A DNA stretch of 64,000 nt, taken from NCBI GenBank assembly GCA_021299375.1, contig JAJTGR010000069.1, positions 1-64,000 of the forward strand. The letters are read 5' to 3'. How positions within the stretch are numbered: position 1 is the first letter of the stretch; the number at the start of each line of letters is the position of its first letter. This document shows, piece by piece, positions 6,543-16,306 of the stretch. The notes under the pieces are model-generated. The model did no database searches and was not told the DNA's origin. It worked only from the letters and a program-made list of their open reading frames with translations. Source of the DNA: Gemmatimonadota bacterium. GTDB taxonomy: Bacteria; Gemmatimonadota; Gemmatimonadetes; Gemmatimonadales; Gemmatimonadaceae. Made by a program: the position numbers and the translations under genes.

Positions 6543-7882
6543 GTGCCTCCACGTCTGTGGCGTTGCGCGCGCGCGGGCCGCTGGCGGCGCTCGATGCCGA
6601 CACGCGCCGGGCGCTCGTCGACCGTGCCTCCACCACCGAGGCCACGGTGCGCACCCGCACGGCCGCCATCATCGAGCAGGTGCGCACGCGCGGTGACGCC
6701 GCGCTGAGGGATTTCGCGCGCGACTTCGACCACGTGACGCTCACGGCCCTCGAGGTTCCGCGTGCCGAGTGGGACGCGGCGCTGGCCACGCTCGACAGCG
6801 GGCTGCGGCAGTCGCTGGAGCGCGCGGCGCGCAACATCGCCACGGTGCACGCGGCCTTCCGCCCCACCGAGACGGTGTGCTCGCCCGAACCCGGCATCAC
6901 GGTCGGGCGCCGCCCCGACCCGCTGCAGCGTGTGGGCATCTACGCCCCCGGCGGCCGCGCCGCCTATCCCAGCTCGCTGCTCATGGGCGCCATCCCGGCC
7001 CGCGTGGCCGGTGTGCACGAGGTGATCGTCTGCTCGCCGCCGGGGCCAGGCGGGCGTCCGTCGGCGGTCGTGCTCGCCGCGGCCGCGCTGGCGGGTGTCG
7101 ATCGCGTGTTCGCCCTCGGTGGCGCCGGCGCGATTGCCGCCATGGCGCTGGGCACCGCGACCGTACCGCGCGTGGACCGCATCATGGGCCCGGGCAACGC
7201 GTATGTGGCCGAGGCGAAGCTGCAGCTGGTGTCGGCGGTGGCGATCGACGCGCCGGCCGGCCCCAGCGAGCTGCTGGTGCTGGCCGATGACAGCGCCGAC
7301 GCCGACGCGATCGCCCGTGAGATGATGGCGCAGGCCGAGCATGATCCCGATGCCGCGGTGGTGACCGTGCTGGCCGGCGACGACGTGGGTGTGGCCGCCC
7401 TGGCCGACGCCGTGGTGGCCGCGCTCGATGCGCAGCTGGCCACGGCGCCGCGCGCCGACGTGGTGCGCACCTCGCTGGCGGCGCGCGGGGGCATCGTCAC
7501 GGCGCCGACGCTCGCCGAGGGCATCGCCTTCGCGAGCGAGTGGGCCGCCGAACATCTGCTGCTGGTGGTGCGCGACGACGTCCGCGACGAAACGCTGGCG
7601 GCGCTGCGCAGCGCCGGCACCATTTTCGTGGGGGCATCGAGTTCGGTGGCGTACGGTGACTACATGACCGGCGCCAACCATGTGCTCCCCACCGCCGGCG
7701 CGGGGCGCAGCTACTCGGGGCTGTCCACGCTCGACTTCGTGCGCTGGACGACCTGGCAGGAGGTCACGCCCGACGCTGCCGCCCGACTCGCCGACGATGT
7801 GGGCCGCTTTGCCGACGCCGAAGGGCTTCCCGCGCACGCCGCCGCCGCGCGCGCGTGGCGTATCGCGGAGGGCACCCGATGA
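6539..7882 (+). CDS. hisD: Histidinol dehydrogenase
   Basis: HisD oxidises L-histidinol to histidine in two NAD-dependent steps. The 447-residue protein has the expected length and the motifs RVGIYAPGGRAAYPSSLLM, VDRIMGPGNAYVAEAKLQL, DAPAGPSELLV and AEHDPDAAVV with the conserved metal-site Gln/His. The GTG start at 6539 overlaps the hisG stop, indicating translational coupling. It ends in an ATGA overlap with hisC. Confidence 0.96.
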   Translation: MSASTSVALRARGPLAALDADTRRALVDRASTTEATVRTRTAAIIEQVRTRGDAALRDFARDFDHVTLTALEVPRAEWDAALATLDSGLRQSLERAARNIATVHAAFRPTETVCSPEPGITVGRRPDPLQRVGIYAPGGRAAYPSSLLMGAIPARVAGVHEVIVCSPPGPGGRPSAVVLAAAALAGVDRVFALGGAGAIAAMALGTATVPRVDRIMGPGNAYVAEAKLQLVSAVAIDAPAGPSELLVLADDSADADAIAREMMAQAEHDPDAAVVTVLAGDDVGVAALADAVVAALDAQLATAPRADVVRTSLAARGGIVTAPTLAEGIAFASEWAAEHLLLVVRDDVRDETLAALRSAGTIFVGASSSVAYGDYMTGANHVLPTAGAGRSYSGLSTLDFVRWTTWQEVTPDAAARLADDVGRFADAEGLPAHAAAARAWRIAEGTR

Positions 7883-8967
7883 CCGTTCCCATGGAAGCAC
7901 GGGACCGACTCGCTTTCGCCCGCGCGCTGTACGACGACGTACCCCTGTACGACCCCAAGCGGAGTCCGGTGGCGCTCGACCTCACCGACAACACGAATCT
8001 CTGGGGTATGCCGCCGGTGGCGGAGCGCACGCTGCGGGAGTTGCCGGTGGCCCGCATCACACGCTATCCGTCGCTCTATGCCGCAGAGCTCAAGGAGGCG
8101 TTGGCGGCATTCGTGGGCGCCACGCCCGACCGACTCGTGACAGGGTGCGGCTCGGATGACATTCTCGACAGCGCCATGCGCGCGTTCGGGGAGCCAGGCA
8201 GTGTGGTGGCGAGCAGCGAGCCGAGCTTCGCGATGATCCCCATCTTCGCCCGCATGAACGGACTGCAGTACGTGGGCATCACCGAGTTGCCCGACCACCA
8301 GCCCGACATCGATGCGCTGCTGGCGACGAAGCCGCGCATCCTGTACCTGTGTTCACCCAACAACCCTACCGGCGCGCTGCTCTCGCGCTCGGCGATCGAA
8401 CGGGTGGTGCGCGAAGCGCCGGGCGTGGTCTTCCTCGACGAGGCGTATGCCGAGTTCGCGGGCGTGTCGGCGGTGGACCTCGCCATGCAGGTGGACAACC
8501 TGCTGGTCATCCGCACCATGTCCAAGGCGTTCGGTCTGGCGGGGCTGCGCGTGGGGTACGCCATCGGCGCACCGTCGCTGGTGCGCGACGTGGAGAAGTC
8601 GCGCGGGCCGTACAAGCTGAACGCGATGGCCGAACAGGTGGCACTGGCGGCACTGCGGCACGACATGGCGTGGGTGAAGGCCCACGTGGCGTTGGCGGTG
8701 ACCAACCGTGACCGGCTCGCGGCGGCGCTGCGCGATCGTGGCTATGCCCCGCTACCTTCGCACGCGAACTACCTGTGCGTACCCCTTGCGCGTGCGGTCG
8801 AGGTGGGCCAGGCGCTGCGGGCGCACGGCGTGGCGGCCCGTCCGTTCCCGGGGCTGCCGCACGTGGGCGATGCGCTGCGCATCAGTGTGGGGCCGTGGGA
8901 GCTGCTGACGCAGTTCCTTGCGGCATTCGACGACGCCACCGCCGACGTGTACGGGTGGGCCTCATGA
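7879..8967 (+). CDS. hisC: Histidinol-phosphate aminotransferase
   Basis: HisC transfers an amino group from glutamate to imidazole-acetol phosphate using PLP. The 362-residue protein has fold type I aminotransferase signatures: LCSPNNPTGALLS, VVFLDEAYAEFAG and the PLP-lysine region RTMSKAFGLAGLRVGYAIG. The ATG at 7879 is used because it overlaps the hisD stop by 4 nt; the upstream in-frame ATG lies within hisD. It overlaps hisH by 4 nt. Confidence 0.95.
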   Translation: MTVPMEARDRLAFARALYDDVPLYDPKRSPVALDLTDNTNLWGMPPVAERTLRELPVARITRYPSLYAAELKEALAAFVGATPDRLVTGCGSDDILDSAMRAFGEPGSVVASSEPSFAMIPIFARMNGLQYVGITELPDHQPDIDALLATKPRILYLCSPNNPTGALLSRSAIERVVREAPGVVFLDEAYAEFAGVSAVDLAMQVDNLLVIRTMSKAFGLAGLRVGYAIGAPSLVRDVEKSRGPYKLNAMAEQVALAALRHDMAWVKAHVALAVTNRDRLAAALRDRGYAPLPSHANYLCVPLARAVEVGQALRAHGVAARPFPGLPHVGDALRISVGPWELLTQFLAAFDDATADVYGWAS

Positions 8968-9602
8968 GCGACCGGACTCGGGTTCGGGTGACGGTATTCG
9001 ACTACGGCGCCGGCAATCTGCACTCGCTCGTCAAGGCGCTGGAAGCTGGCGGCGCCGTGGTGCACGTGGAGACCGACGCCGCGAGGGCCGTGCGGGACAC
9101 CGACGCGTTGATTCTTCCCGGCGTGGGGGCCTTCGCTCCGGCCGCCGAGCGACTGGCCGGGGGACGCGATGCCATGCGCGACGCGCTGCTCGGCGGGCTG
9201 CCCGCGCTGGGCATCTGCCTCGGCATGCAGCTCCTCTTCGACGCCAGCGACGAAGGCCCGGGCGCTGGCCTCGGCATCGTGCCGGGCCGCGTGACGAAGC
9301 TGACCGCCGAACGGGTGCCGCAGATCGGATGGAACCGCCTCGAAGCCGTGCGTGAGCCACTGCTGCAGGCGGCGCAGCTCTCCACGGCGTACTATGCCAA
9401 TTCGTTCGTTTGCCGTCCCACGTTGGAAGGCGAGGGGTTCGTGTCTGCCTGGAGTGAACACGAGGGCGACCGCTTCCCGGCGAGTGTGCGGCGCGGCAAC
9501 GTGATCGGCACCCAGTTCCACCCCGAGAAGTCGAGCGCGCCCGGTGTGGCGTTCGTACGCGAGTTCCTCTCCTTCGCCTCATCACTCCGGAGCACGTCAT
9601 GA
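8964..9602 (+). CDS. hisH: Imidazole glycerol phosphate synthase, glutaminase subunit
   Basis: HisH hydrolyses glutamine and channels ammonia to HisF. The 212-residue protein is a class I glutamine amidotransferase with the nucleophile Cys85 in ALGICLGMQLLF and the His-Glu pair in GTQFHPEKSS. The N-terminal VFDYGAGNLHSLVKAL is typical of HisH. The ATG overlaps the hisC stop by 4 nt and the gene itself overlaps hisA by 4 nt. Its partner hisF is encoded two genes downstream. Confidence 0.95.
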   Translation: MSDRTRVRVTVFDYGAGNLHSLVKALEAGGAVVHVETDAARAVRDTDALILPGVGAFAPAAERLAGGRDAMRDALLGGLPALGICLGMQLLFDASDEGPGAGLGIVPGRVTKLTAERVPQIGWNRLEAVREPLLQAAQLSTAYYANSFVCRPTLEGEGFVSAWSEHEGDRFPASVRRGNVIGTQFHPEKSSAPGVAFVREFLSFASSLRSTS

Positions 9603-10312
9603 TCGCCATTCCCGCCGTCGACCTGCGTGGGGGCAAGTGCGTGCAGCTCGTGGGTGGCGACTACGACGCCCAGAAGGTGCAGCTCGACGATCCGCCCTCG
9701 GTGGCGCGCGACTGGATCCGCACCGGCTTCAACCGGCTGCACATCGTCGACCTCGACGCGGCCACCGGGCGCGGGCACAACACCGAGGTCATTCGCGACC
9801 TGCTCCGCGACGCGGGGGTGCCGGTGCAGGTGGGCGGTGGCGTGCGTCACGAGGCGCGCATTGAACAGCTGCTGGACGAAGGCGCCGACTGGGTGGTGGT
9901 GGGCACCCGCGCCGTGGAAGACGAAGACTGGCGCGGGGAGATGGCGCATCGCTATCCGGGGCGCCTCATCATCGCCGCCGACGTGCGCGAGCGCGCCGTG
10001 GTGACCAAGGGGTGGGCGGAGACGTCGCGCCTGAACGTCATCGACTTCGTGGAAGAGTTGAACGGCTTGCCGCTGGGCGGCGTACTGGTGACCGCCGTGC
10101 ACCTCGAGGGCAGAATGGAAGGCACCGACCTGCCGCTCATGGAAGACGTGGCTGAGGCGAGCGCGTGGCCGGTGTATGCGTCGGGCGGCGTGACGACGTT
10201 GGATGATATGCGAGCGCTCGAGCATCGCGGCCTGGCCGGCGCGGTGCTGGGCATGGCCCTGTACACCGGCACGCTCGATGCGCGCCGCCTGGCTGAGGAG
10301 TTCGGCGCATGA
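9599..10312 (+). CDS. hisA: ProFAR isomerase
   Basis: HisA isomerises ProFAR to PRFAR. The 237-residue TIM barrel has the typical beginning MIAIPAVDLRGGKCVQLVGGD, the phosphate-binding segments VGGGVR and YASGGVTTLDDM, and catalytic Asp residues in AVDLRGG and VTAVHLEGRMEGTD. It overlaps hisH and hisB by 4 nt each. The resemblance to HisF in this same operon is the usual paralogy of the two barrels. Confidence 0.95.
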   Translation: MIAIPAVDLRGGKCVQLVGGDYDAQKVQLDDPPSVARDWIRTGFNRLHIVDLDAATGRGHNTEVIRDLLRDAGVPVQVGGGVRHEARIEQLLDEGADWVVVGTRAVEDEDWRGEMAHRYPGRLIIAADVRERAVVTKGWAETSRLNVIDFVEELNGLPLGGVLVTAVHLEGRMEGTDLPLMEDVAEASAWPVYASGGVTTLDDMRALEHRGLAGAVLGMALYTGTLDARRLAEEFGA

Positions 10313-10857
10313 CCGTCGTGGTGAGAGAATCGAAGGAAACGCAGATCCGCATCGCACTGGGGGAGGTGGGGCAGAGCGACCACGGAACGTCGATCGAAAC
10401 GACGGAGCCCTTCCTCGACCACATGCTCGTGGCGCTGTCCAAGTACTCGGGGGTCACGCTCGACATCCAGGCCAGGGGCGACCTGCGCCACCACCTCATC
10501 GAGGATGTGGCCATCGCGCTCGGCCAGGCGTTCGCCGCGCACACGCCGGCCACCTGTGCACGCTACGGCGAGCGCACCGTGCCCATGGACGACGCGCTGG
10601 TGCAGGTGGTGCTCGACCTGGGGGGCCGCCCGTACTACCGCGGGCCGTTGCCGTCGCACCTGTACGACCACGTCTTCCGCTCCTTCGCCGACAACGCCAA
10701 GGCCACACTGCACGTGCGTGTGCTGCGCGGCACCGATCGGCACCACATCATCGAGGCGGCCTTCAAGGCGCTCGGCTTCGCGCTGCGCGAGGCGCTGGTG
10801 GAGTCGGGCACGGTGTTCAGTACCAAGGGCTCCGTGAAACTCGAGATCAATCCCTGA
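10309..10857 (+). CDS. hisB: Imidazoleglycerol-phosphate dehydratase (monofunctional)
   Basis: The 182-residue protein contains only the IGP dehydratase domain, not the HAD phosphatase domain found in enterobacterial HisB. Motifs include TEPFLDHMLVALSKYSG and GDLRHHLIEDVAIALGQAF, with a second metal-binding set in LRGTDRHHIIEAAFKALG. The missing histidinol-phosphatase activity is supplied by the hisN gene two positions downstream. The stop codon overlaps the hisF start (TGATG). Confidence 0.95.
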   Translation: MTVVVRESKETQIRIALGEVGQSDHGTSIETTEPFLDHMLVALSKYSGVTLDIQARGDLRHHLIEDVAIALGQAFAAHTPATCARYGERTVPMDDALVQVVLDLGGRPYYRGPLPSHLYDHVFRSFADNAKATLHVRVLRGTDRHHIIEAAFKALGFALREALVESGTVFSTKGSVKLEINP

Positions 10858-11630
10858 TGCTGACGCGACGCGTGATCGTCTGCCTCGATGTAAAGGGCGG
10901 ACGCGTAGTGAAGGGCGTGAACTTCGTCGGGCTGCGCGATGTCGGCGATCCGGTCTCGCTCTCCGAGCGCTACGAAGCCGAAGGCGCCGACGAGATCACC
11001 TTCCTCGACATCTCGGCCAGTTCCGAGGAGCGGGCCACGCTGCTGGAGGTGGCGCGGCGCACGGCCGAGCGGCTGTTCATTCCACTCACCATCGGCGGCG
11101 GCGTGCGTACGCCTGACGATGTCGCGCGGGCGCTGCGCGCTGGTGCCGACAAGGTGTCGCTCAACTCGGCGGCGGTGACCAGTCCCGAGGTGCTCACGGC
11201 GGCCGCCGATCGCTTCGGTGCCCAGTGCGTGGTGGCCAGCATCGACGCCAAGCAGAACGCCGAGGGCATCTACAAGGTGTGGGTCAAGGGCGGCCGTGAG
11301 GAAACGCCACTCGAAGCCGTGGCGTGGGCGCAGGAGTGCGTGGCGCGCGGTGCGGGGGAGATCCTGCTCACCAGCATCGACCGCGACGGCGTGCGCACCG
11401 GCTACGACCTGGCCATTACGCGGGCGGTGGCCGATGCGGTGAACGTGCCGGTGATTGCGTCGGGGGGCGCCGGCAACGCGCAGCATCTGGTGGACGCCGT
11501 GGTGCAGGGGCACGCCGACGCGGTGCTGGTGGCGGGCATGCTGCATGACGGGCTCACCACGGTGCACGACCTCAAGCAGGTGATGCGCGATGCCGGGCTG
11601 CCGGTGCGCGAGCTGGTGGGGGTCTCATGA
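10857..11630 (+). CDS. hisF: Imidazole glycerol phosphate synthase, cyclase subunit
   Basis: HisF condenses ammonia from HisH with PRFAR to give IGP and AICAR. The 257-residue TIM barrel begins [23 protein letters not shown] and has [36 protein letters not shown] and [13 protein letters not shown]. The ATG at 10857 shares one base with the hisB stop; a longer open frame upstream is only the shadow of hisAB. It overlaps hisN by 4 nt. Confidence 0.96.
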   Translation: MLTRRVIVCLDVKGGRVVKGVNFVGLRDVGDPVSLSERYEAEGADEITFLDISASSEERATLLEVARRTAERLFIPLTIGGGVRTPDDVARALRAGADKVSLNSAAVTSPEVLTAAADRFGAQCVVASIDAKQNAEGIYKVWVKGGREETPLEAVAWAQECVARGAGEILLTSIDRDGVRTGYDLAITRAVADAVNVPVIASGGAGNAQHLVDAVVQGHADAVLVAGMLHDGLTTVHDLKQVMRDAGLPVRELVGVS

Positions 11631-12418
11631 GCCGTGAGTCACTCAGCACGCTGCTGCAGGCGGCGGCCGATGTGGCCGAGTATGCGGCCAGCGTCGCCAT
11701 GCGCTGGTATCGCACGAACGTGCAGGTGGAGACCAAAGGCGACGGCTCGCCCGTGACCATCGCCGACCGGGAGGCCGAGCGGGCGGCGCGCACGTGGCTG
11801 GAGGAGCGGTTTCCCGACGACGGCTTGTTCGGCGAGGAATTCGACCACGTGCGCCCCAACGCGAAGCGCCGGTGGATTCTCGACCCCATTGATGGCACCA
11901 AGGCGTTCGTGCGCGGCGTACCGCTGTGGGGTACGCTGGTGGCCTGCTGCGAGGGCGACACGGTGCTCGCCGGTGCGGCGTGCTATCCGGTGGTGAAGGA
12001 GCTGGTGGCCGCTGCCCCGGGTGAAGGGTGCTGGTGGAATGGCTCGCGGGCCACGGTGTCCACCGTGAGCGCGCTGCGCGAGGCCACGGCCCTCATTACC
12101 GACGAGCGCTTTCTCGAGCGACCGCATCGTCGCGAACCGTGGTTCACCCTCGCTTCGCAGGTGGCGGTGGCCCGCACGTGGGGCGACTGCTATGGCTACC
12201 TGCTCGTGGCGACGGGCCGCGCCGAGATCATGGTGGATGACATCGTGAATCCGTGGGATGCTGCCGCCGTGTATCCCCTCATCACCGAAGCCGGGGGGCG
12301 CTTCAGCGATTGGCGCGGGCGTGACACGGCGTTCGGCGGCGACATCATCGCCACCAATGCGGCGCTGGCCAACGCAGCGCGGCGCCCCTTGCTGGAAGGC
12401 TCCGGAGTACAACCATGA
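11627..12418 (+). CDS. hisN: Histidinol-phosphate phosphatase, inositol monophosphatase family
   Basis: The 263-residue protein belongs to the Mg-dependent, lithium-sensitive phosphatase family: [34 protein letters not shown] and the late [18 protein letters not shown] motif. The segment [16 protein letters not shown] is typical of the HisN branch that dephosphorylates L-histidinol phosphate. Its place between hisF and hisIE, with 4-nt overlaps on both sides, and the single-domain hisB support this role over inositol phosphatase. Confidence 0.92.
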   Translation: MSRESLSTLLQAAADVAEYAASVAMRWYRTNVQVETKGDGSPVTIADREAERAARTWLEERFPDDGLFGEEFDHVRPNAKRRWILDPIDGTKAFVRGVPLWGTLVACCEGDTVLAGAACYPVVKELVAAAPGEGCWWNGSRATVSTVSALREATALITDERFLERPHRREPWFTLASQVAVARTWGDCYGYLLVATGRAEIMVDDIVNPWDAAAVYPLITEAGGRFSDWRGRDTAFGGDIIATNAALANAARRPLLEGSGVQP

Positions 12419-13035
12419 CCGCCCCGTTGCTCGACCTCGACACGCTCAACTTCACCAAGGGCAACGGGCTCGTCACCGTGGTCACGCAGGACGCCCACAC
12501 CGGTGCCGTGCTCATGGTGGCCCACGCCGACCGCGAGGCGCTGGAGTACACGCTGCGCACCGGCGAGATGCACTACCACTCGCGCAGCCGCGGGCGGTGG
12601 CACAAAGGTGGCACCAGCGGCAACGTGCAGCGGGTGGTATCGCTCACCACCGACTGCGACCGCGACGCGGTGCTGGCGCGTGTGCTGCCGGCCGGTCCGG
12701 CGTGTCACGAAGGGACCACCTCGTGCTTCCGCGACGAGGCGCTGCGCGCCGATGTCCTGAGCGCGCTCGACGCGACCATCGCGTCGCGGTCGGTGCTCGC
12801 GGTGGCCGAGGGCGAGAAGCCCAGCTACACCCAGACGCTGCTCGGCGACCGGAACCTGCGCCTCAAGAAGCTCGGCGAGGAGGCGGTGGAGCTGGCCACG
12901 GCGTGTGTGGACGGTGACCGCGAGCGGGCCACCGAGGAGACGGCGGACCTGATCTATCACGCGCTGGTGGCGCTGCGCGCGGTGGGCGGGTCGTTGGATG
13001 ATGTGCGGGCGGTGCTGGCGGGGCGGGCGCGGTAG
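12415..13035 (+). CDS. hisIE: Bifunctional phosphoribosyl-AMP cyclohydrolase / phosphoribosyl-ATP pyrophosphatase
   Basis: The 206-residue protein fuses HisI (about 1-115) and HisE (about 120-206), catalysing the second and third steps of the pathway. HisI shows [19 protein letters not shown] and the metal-binding TTDCDRDAV and CHEGTTSCF. HisE shows [21 protein letters not shown] and a downstream ETADLIYH, the MazG-type Glu/Asp motif. It is the last gene of the his operon and ends 37 nt before a convergent gene; no clear terminator is seen in that gap. Confidence 0.95.
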   Translation: MTAPLLDLDTLNFTKGNGLVTVVTQDAHTGAVLMVAHADREALEYTLRTGEMHYHSRSRGRWHKGGTSGNVQRVVSLTTDCDRDAVLARVLPAGPACHEGTTSCFRDEALRADVLSALDATIASRSVLAVAEGEKPSYTQTLLGDRNLRLKKLGEEAVELATACVDGDRERATEETADLIYHALVALRAVGGSLDDVRAVLAGRAR

Positions 13036-13072
13036 GCGCAACGCGCGCACGCCGCGTGGTGATGGCGGCGCG

Positions 13073-13915
13073 TTACCGCGCCGTCATCCGCTGCGTCCCC
13101 ACCCATTGCTGGCCTGGTTCGAGCGCGACGGGAGTGCGCACCACCGCCGCCTCCACGCAGAGCATGTGCTGCTCGTCGCCGGGCGTAAAGTCGCTCCGCG
13201 AGGCGGTGCCGGCCGGCCCGGGATTCCACACCACGGCGTCGGGAAAGCCCGCCTTCTCGATGCGCAGCATCCGATGCGGCTCACGCAGTTCGAGCACGTC
13301 GGGCGCGTTGTAGTAGCAGCGGTCGAGCGGGCCGGCGATGGTGAGCGCCGGCTCGGTTTCGGCCAACTCGGCGCCACCGGCCAGCGCGTCACGATAGGTG
13401 AGCCCCGTGAGGCCGGTGACGGCACAGGCGAACGCATCGCGCACGGCGAAGTACGGATGCAGCGCCACCGTGAACGCGAACGGCGCGTCACCGGTGTTGG
13501 TCACCACCAGGGTCACGGCCAGCGTATCGCCACCCACCGCCACATGCAGGTCGGCGGCAAAGGGATGCGGCCATGCATGGCGTGCCAACTCGGCGGTCGC
13601 CGGCGTGAGATCCCGCTCGGTGAGGCTCAGCATCACGAGCCCTTCGTCCAGCCGCAGGTCGTCAGTGACGCGCCAGCGGGCGGTGCGCGCGAAGCCATGC
13701 TGCGGCAGCGCGCCGAATGGCCCGAACTGCGGAAAGCAGAGCGGAATGCCACCGCGAATGGAAACGCCGGGTCCGTAGTGTGCCGAGGCGCTCACGAACA
13801 GGCGGTCGTCCGCCGACTCGGCGGGAACCCACTGCGCGACCTGCGCACCGTCCACGTACACGCGGGCGAACGCGCCGTCGGGGGCGCGCAGGTCGAGATG
13901 CGGAGCGTCAACCAT
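13073..13915 (-). CDS. D-hexose-6-phosphate mutarotase-like protein (aldose 1-epimerase fold)
   Basis: The 280-residue protein matches the YeaD-type galactose mutarotase fold: IRGGIPLCFPQFGPFGALPQHGFAR (with the His-Gly-Phe-Ala-Arg motif), FTVALHPYFAVRD, and near the end DAVVWNPG and ML(C)VE. It should interconvert anomers of a hexose 6-phosphate in the cytosol. The ATG at 13915 gives the family length; the frame is open much further upstream only because it shadows the next gene. It lies 8 nt downstream of the Gfo/Idh gene, implying co-transcription. Confidence 0.88.
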   Translation of the reverse strand: MVDAPHLDLRAPDGAFARVYVDGAQVAQWVPAESADDRLFVSASAHYGPGVSIRGGIPLCFPQFGPFGALPQHGFARTARWRVTDDLRLDEGLVMLSLTERDLTPATAELARHAWPHPFAADLHVAVGGDTLAVTLVVTNTGDAPFAFTVALHPYFAVRDAFACAVTGLTGLTYRDALAGGAELAETEPALTIAGPLDRCYYNAPDVLELREPHRMLRIEKAGFPDAVVWNPGPAGTASRSDFTPGDEQHMLCVEAAVVRTPVALEPGQQWVGTQRMTAR

Positions 13916-13923
13916 ACCGCGCG

Positions 13924-15435
13924 TTACAGCTCCCAGCCTTTGCGGTAGGCACGCGTGAGGTACTGGTTGGCATCGGGGGCGTTGGTGAACTGCATCGCCG
14001 AGCCATCGTACAGCACCTTGCGCCCCTGCCCGGCGCGCAGCGCGGCGATGCCGAGCAACATGGTCTCCGTGAGCGGCGCCGCCTGCGAGAACGGCGAGCT
14101 GGCCGTGGTCTCGCCCTTGGAGGCCTGGATCCAGTTCTGCTCGTGCGACACGGTGATGCGCGGGATGCTCTTGGCCACGGCTTCCGCCTTCTTGGCCGTG
14201 CCGTCCGGGTAGATGCGCGGCCGATTGCCGTACGTCTCGTGAATGAGCATGCCCTTCTCGCCGATGATCATCGCGCCGCCGCCGTCGCTGCCCGGCATGG
14301 CGAAGGGCGCGTCGTCGGGCATCATCGCCGGACGGGGCGGCAGCAGCCCGCCGTCGTACCAGTACAGCTTCACGGGGCCACGCTTGCCCACCGCGGGATA
14401 CTCGAACTGCGCGGTCATGGCCAGCGGATACGTGGCCGGGTTCTGCGCGCCACCGCCCCACGGGCTGGAGCTCGCCGTGATGCTCGTGGGATACGTGAGC
14501 TCCAGCGCGGTGAACGCCTGGTCGATGAGGTGCGCGCCCATGTCGCCGATGGAGCCCACCCCGAAGTCCAACCAGCCACGCCACGCAAACGGATGATACG
14601 CCGGATGATAGGGAATCTCCGGCGCGGGGCCGAGGTAGAGATCCCAGTTGAAGCCTTCGGGTGGCGTATGGTCGTTGATCGCCATGAAGTTGCGCACCGC
14701 ATTGTCCACCGTCCCCATGTTCCACTGCGGACGCGGATTGCTGTTGATCACGGCAGCGCCGGCCGGGCGCGGCCGCGGGATGCCCTGCGCCCAGTAACGC
14801 ACCGGGCGATCGGTCCACACGTGCACGTCGGTGACCTTGCCGAGCACCCCCGAGCGCACGATCTCGATGACGCGGTGCGAGCCGTCCATGGAGTGCCCCT
14901 GGTTGCCCATCTGCGTCACGACCTTGGGGTTGGCTGCGGCCGCCTTGGCCAGCAGGCGCGATTCATGCACCGAGTAGGCGAGCGGCTTCTGCACGTACAC
15001 GTGCTTGCCGAGCTGCATCGCGGCGAGGGCGATGGTGGCGTGCAAGTGGTCGGGGGTGGCAATCATCACCGCATCGATGTCCTTCTGCTTCTCGAGCATC
15101 ACGCGGAAGTCGGCATACTTGGCGGCCTTGGTGTAGACCTCACCAAGCTGCACGTTCTGCGGCGTGGGCTGCCCTTCGCGTGGCTTGAGCCGGCCCTGCA
15201 GCGATCGCTCCACGTACGGGAAGTCGACGTCGCACACGGCCACGATGTTCTCGGTGAGCATCTGCGACATGTTGCTCATCCCCATGCCGCCGATGCCGAC
15301 ACAGGCGATGTTGAGCTTGTCGCTGGGCGCGCGGTAGCCGGGTCCACCGAGCACGACACGCGGCACGACCATGATGCCGGCGGCGAGGGTGGCAGTGCTG
15401 GAGACGAAGTCGCGGCGGGACACGGAATCGGACAT
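13924..15435 (-). CDS. Tat-exported Gfo/Idh/MocA-family oxidoreductase
   Basis: The 503-residue protein starts MSDSVSRRDFVSSTATLAAGIMVV, a twin-arginine signal. A Rossmann domain follows (KLNIACVGIGGMGM, near residues 42-56), then HVYVQKPLAYSVHESRLL with the conserved EKP-like segment (here QKP), and a C-terminal substrate domain with IGDMGAHLIDQAF. Such proteins use NAD(P) to oxidise sugars or related polyols; the substrate is unknown. The glutamate of the usual EKP motif is Gln here. The start at 15435 is preferred over 15510 because it places the RR motif at residue 7-8. Confidence 0.87.
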   Translation of the reverse strand: MSDSVSRRDFVSSTATLAAGIMVVPRVVLGGPGYRAPSDKLNIACVGIGGMGMSNMSQMLTENIVAVCDVDFPYVERSLQGRLKPREGQPTPQNVQLGEVYTKAAKYADFRVMLEKQKDIDAVMIATPDHLHATIALAAMQLGKHVYVQKPLAYSVHESRLLAKAAAANPKVVTQMGNQGHSMDGSHRVIEIVRSGVLGKVTDVHVWTDRPVRYWAQGIPRPRPAGAAVINSNPRPQWNMGTVDNAVRNFMAINDHTPPEGFNWDLYLGPAPEIPYHPAYHPFAWRGWLDFGVGSIGDMGAHLIDQAFTALELTYPTSITASSSPWGGGAQNPATYPLAMTAQFEYPAVGKRGPVKLYWYDGGLLPPRPAMMPDDAPFAMPGSDGGGAMIIGEKGMLIHETYGNRPRIYPDGTAKKAEAVAKSIPRITVSHEQNWIQASKGETTASSPFSQAAPLTETMLLGIAALRAGQGRKVLYDGSAMQFTNAPDANQYLTRAYRKGWEL

Positions 15436-15458
15436 GGCGGCGGGAGGCGGGAAGCGGT

Positions 15459-16184
15459 TCAGCGAGGAGTCGCGGGGCGTGCTGCAGGAATCATGATATA
15501 GCCCTCGCACCAGCGGTCGTCGAGGCGGAACGGCGGCGCGCCGGCCAGTTGCACACGGTCATGGGCGCCGCACGCCCAGTCGAGCGGGGCAAGCCCGCCC
15601 ACCACGGCCTGCAGCTGGTCGTGCGTCGGCAGTCCGTCGAGCACGATCGCCGTGGCGTGTTCCAGCCGACGGACTGCCTCGGCCACATCGGCCGGCGTCG
15701 CCCGGCTCTTCCCTGGCAGTGGGGCCAGCCCGAGGGCGCGCCACGCCGCCGTGGGAAACGTCTCGGTGACGAATCGAGCACCACGAGTGCCCGGGTGTCC
15801 GGGCAGCCCGAACGCGTGCACCTCAATGAGCCGCTCGAACAGGGCGATGGAGAACTGCGTGAACGGCAGATAGCCACGCGGCTTGACCCCGTCGGGGGGC
15901 AGGCCGGTCTTGCCCGGGGCCCGCACCGCCTTCTCGCTCAAGCGGCAGTGCGCCGCCTCGGTATCGGGACCCTTCCAACCGAGTGGTCCATCGATGCACA
16001 GCCCCGCCACGAGGTGCCGGTCGGCCTGGTCGGCGAGCCAGTCGGCCAGCCCCTCCGGATCGGGCGCACCGGTGAGGGAGAGCTCGAGCAGCCGCGCATG
16101 CGGGGCGCCCTCACGCTGCGACAGCAGGGCGACGCCGCAGTCGCGGTAATGCTTGTAGGCGAGGTCGACGGACAGGACGCGCAT
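15459..16184 (-). CDS. DUF429 protein (predicted RNase H-like nuclease fold)
   Basis: The 241-residue protein begins MRVLSVDLAYKHYRDCGVAL, with the acidic residue of an RNase H-like first strand, and has a second conserved acidic strand in LVAGLCIDGPLGW. DAVR-like helix segments and HDQLQAVVGGL follow, as in DUF429 proteins, whose activity is not established. The ATG at 16184 is chosen because the preceding 40 codons look random. It ends 23 nt before the Gfo/Idh start. Confidence 0.78.
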   Translation of the reverse strand: MRVLSVDLAYKHYRDCGVALLSQREGAPHARLLELSLTGAPDPEGLADWLADQADRHLVAGLCIDGPLGWKGPDTEAAHCRLSEKAVRAPGKTGLPPDGVKPRGYLPFTQFSIALFERLIEVHAFGLPGHPGTRGARFVTETFPTAAWRALGLAPLPGKSRATPADVAEAVRRLEHATAIVLDGLPTHDQLQAVVGGLAPLDWACGAHDRVQLAGAPPFRLDDRWCEGYIMIPAARPATPR

Positions 16185-16306
16185 GCAGAGATGAGAAGGT
16201 CGGATGGCTGACGGCAGCGCGGAGACCGACGTGAGACGCCACACGCGTGTCGAGGTGGGAGCACGGAGGGTGCCGTCGACGAGGCCACCCTTCGGTGCGC
16301 CCAATG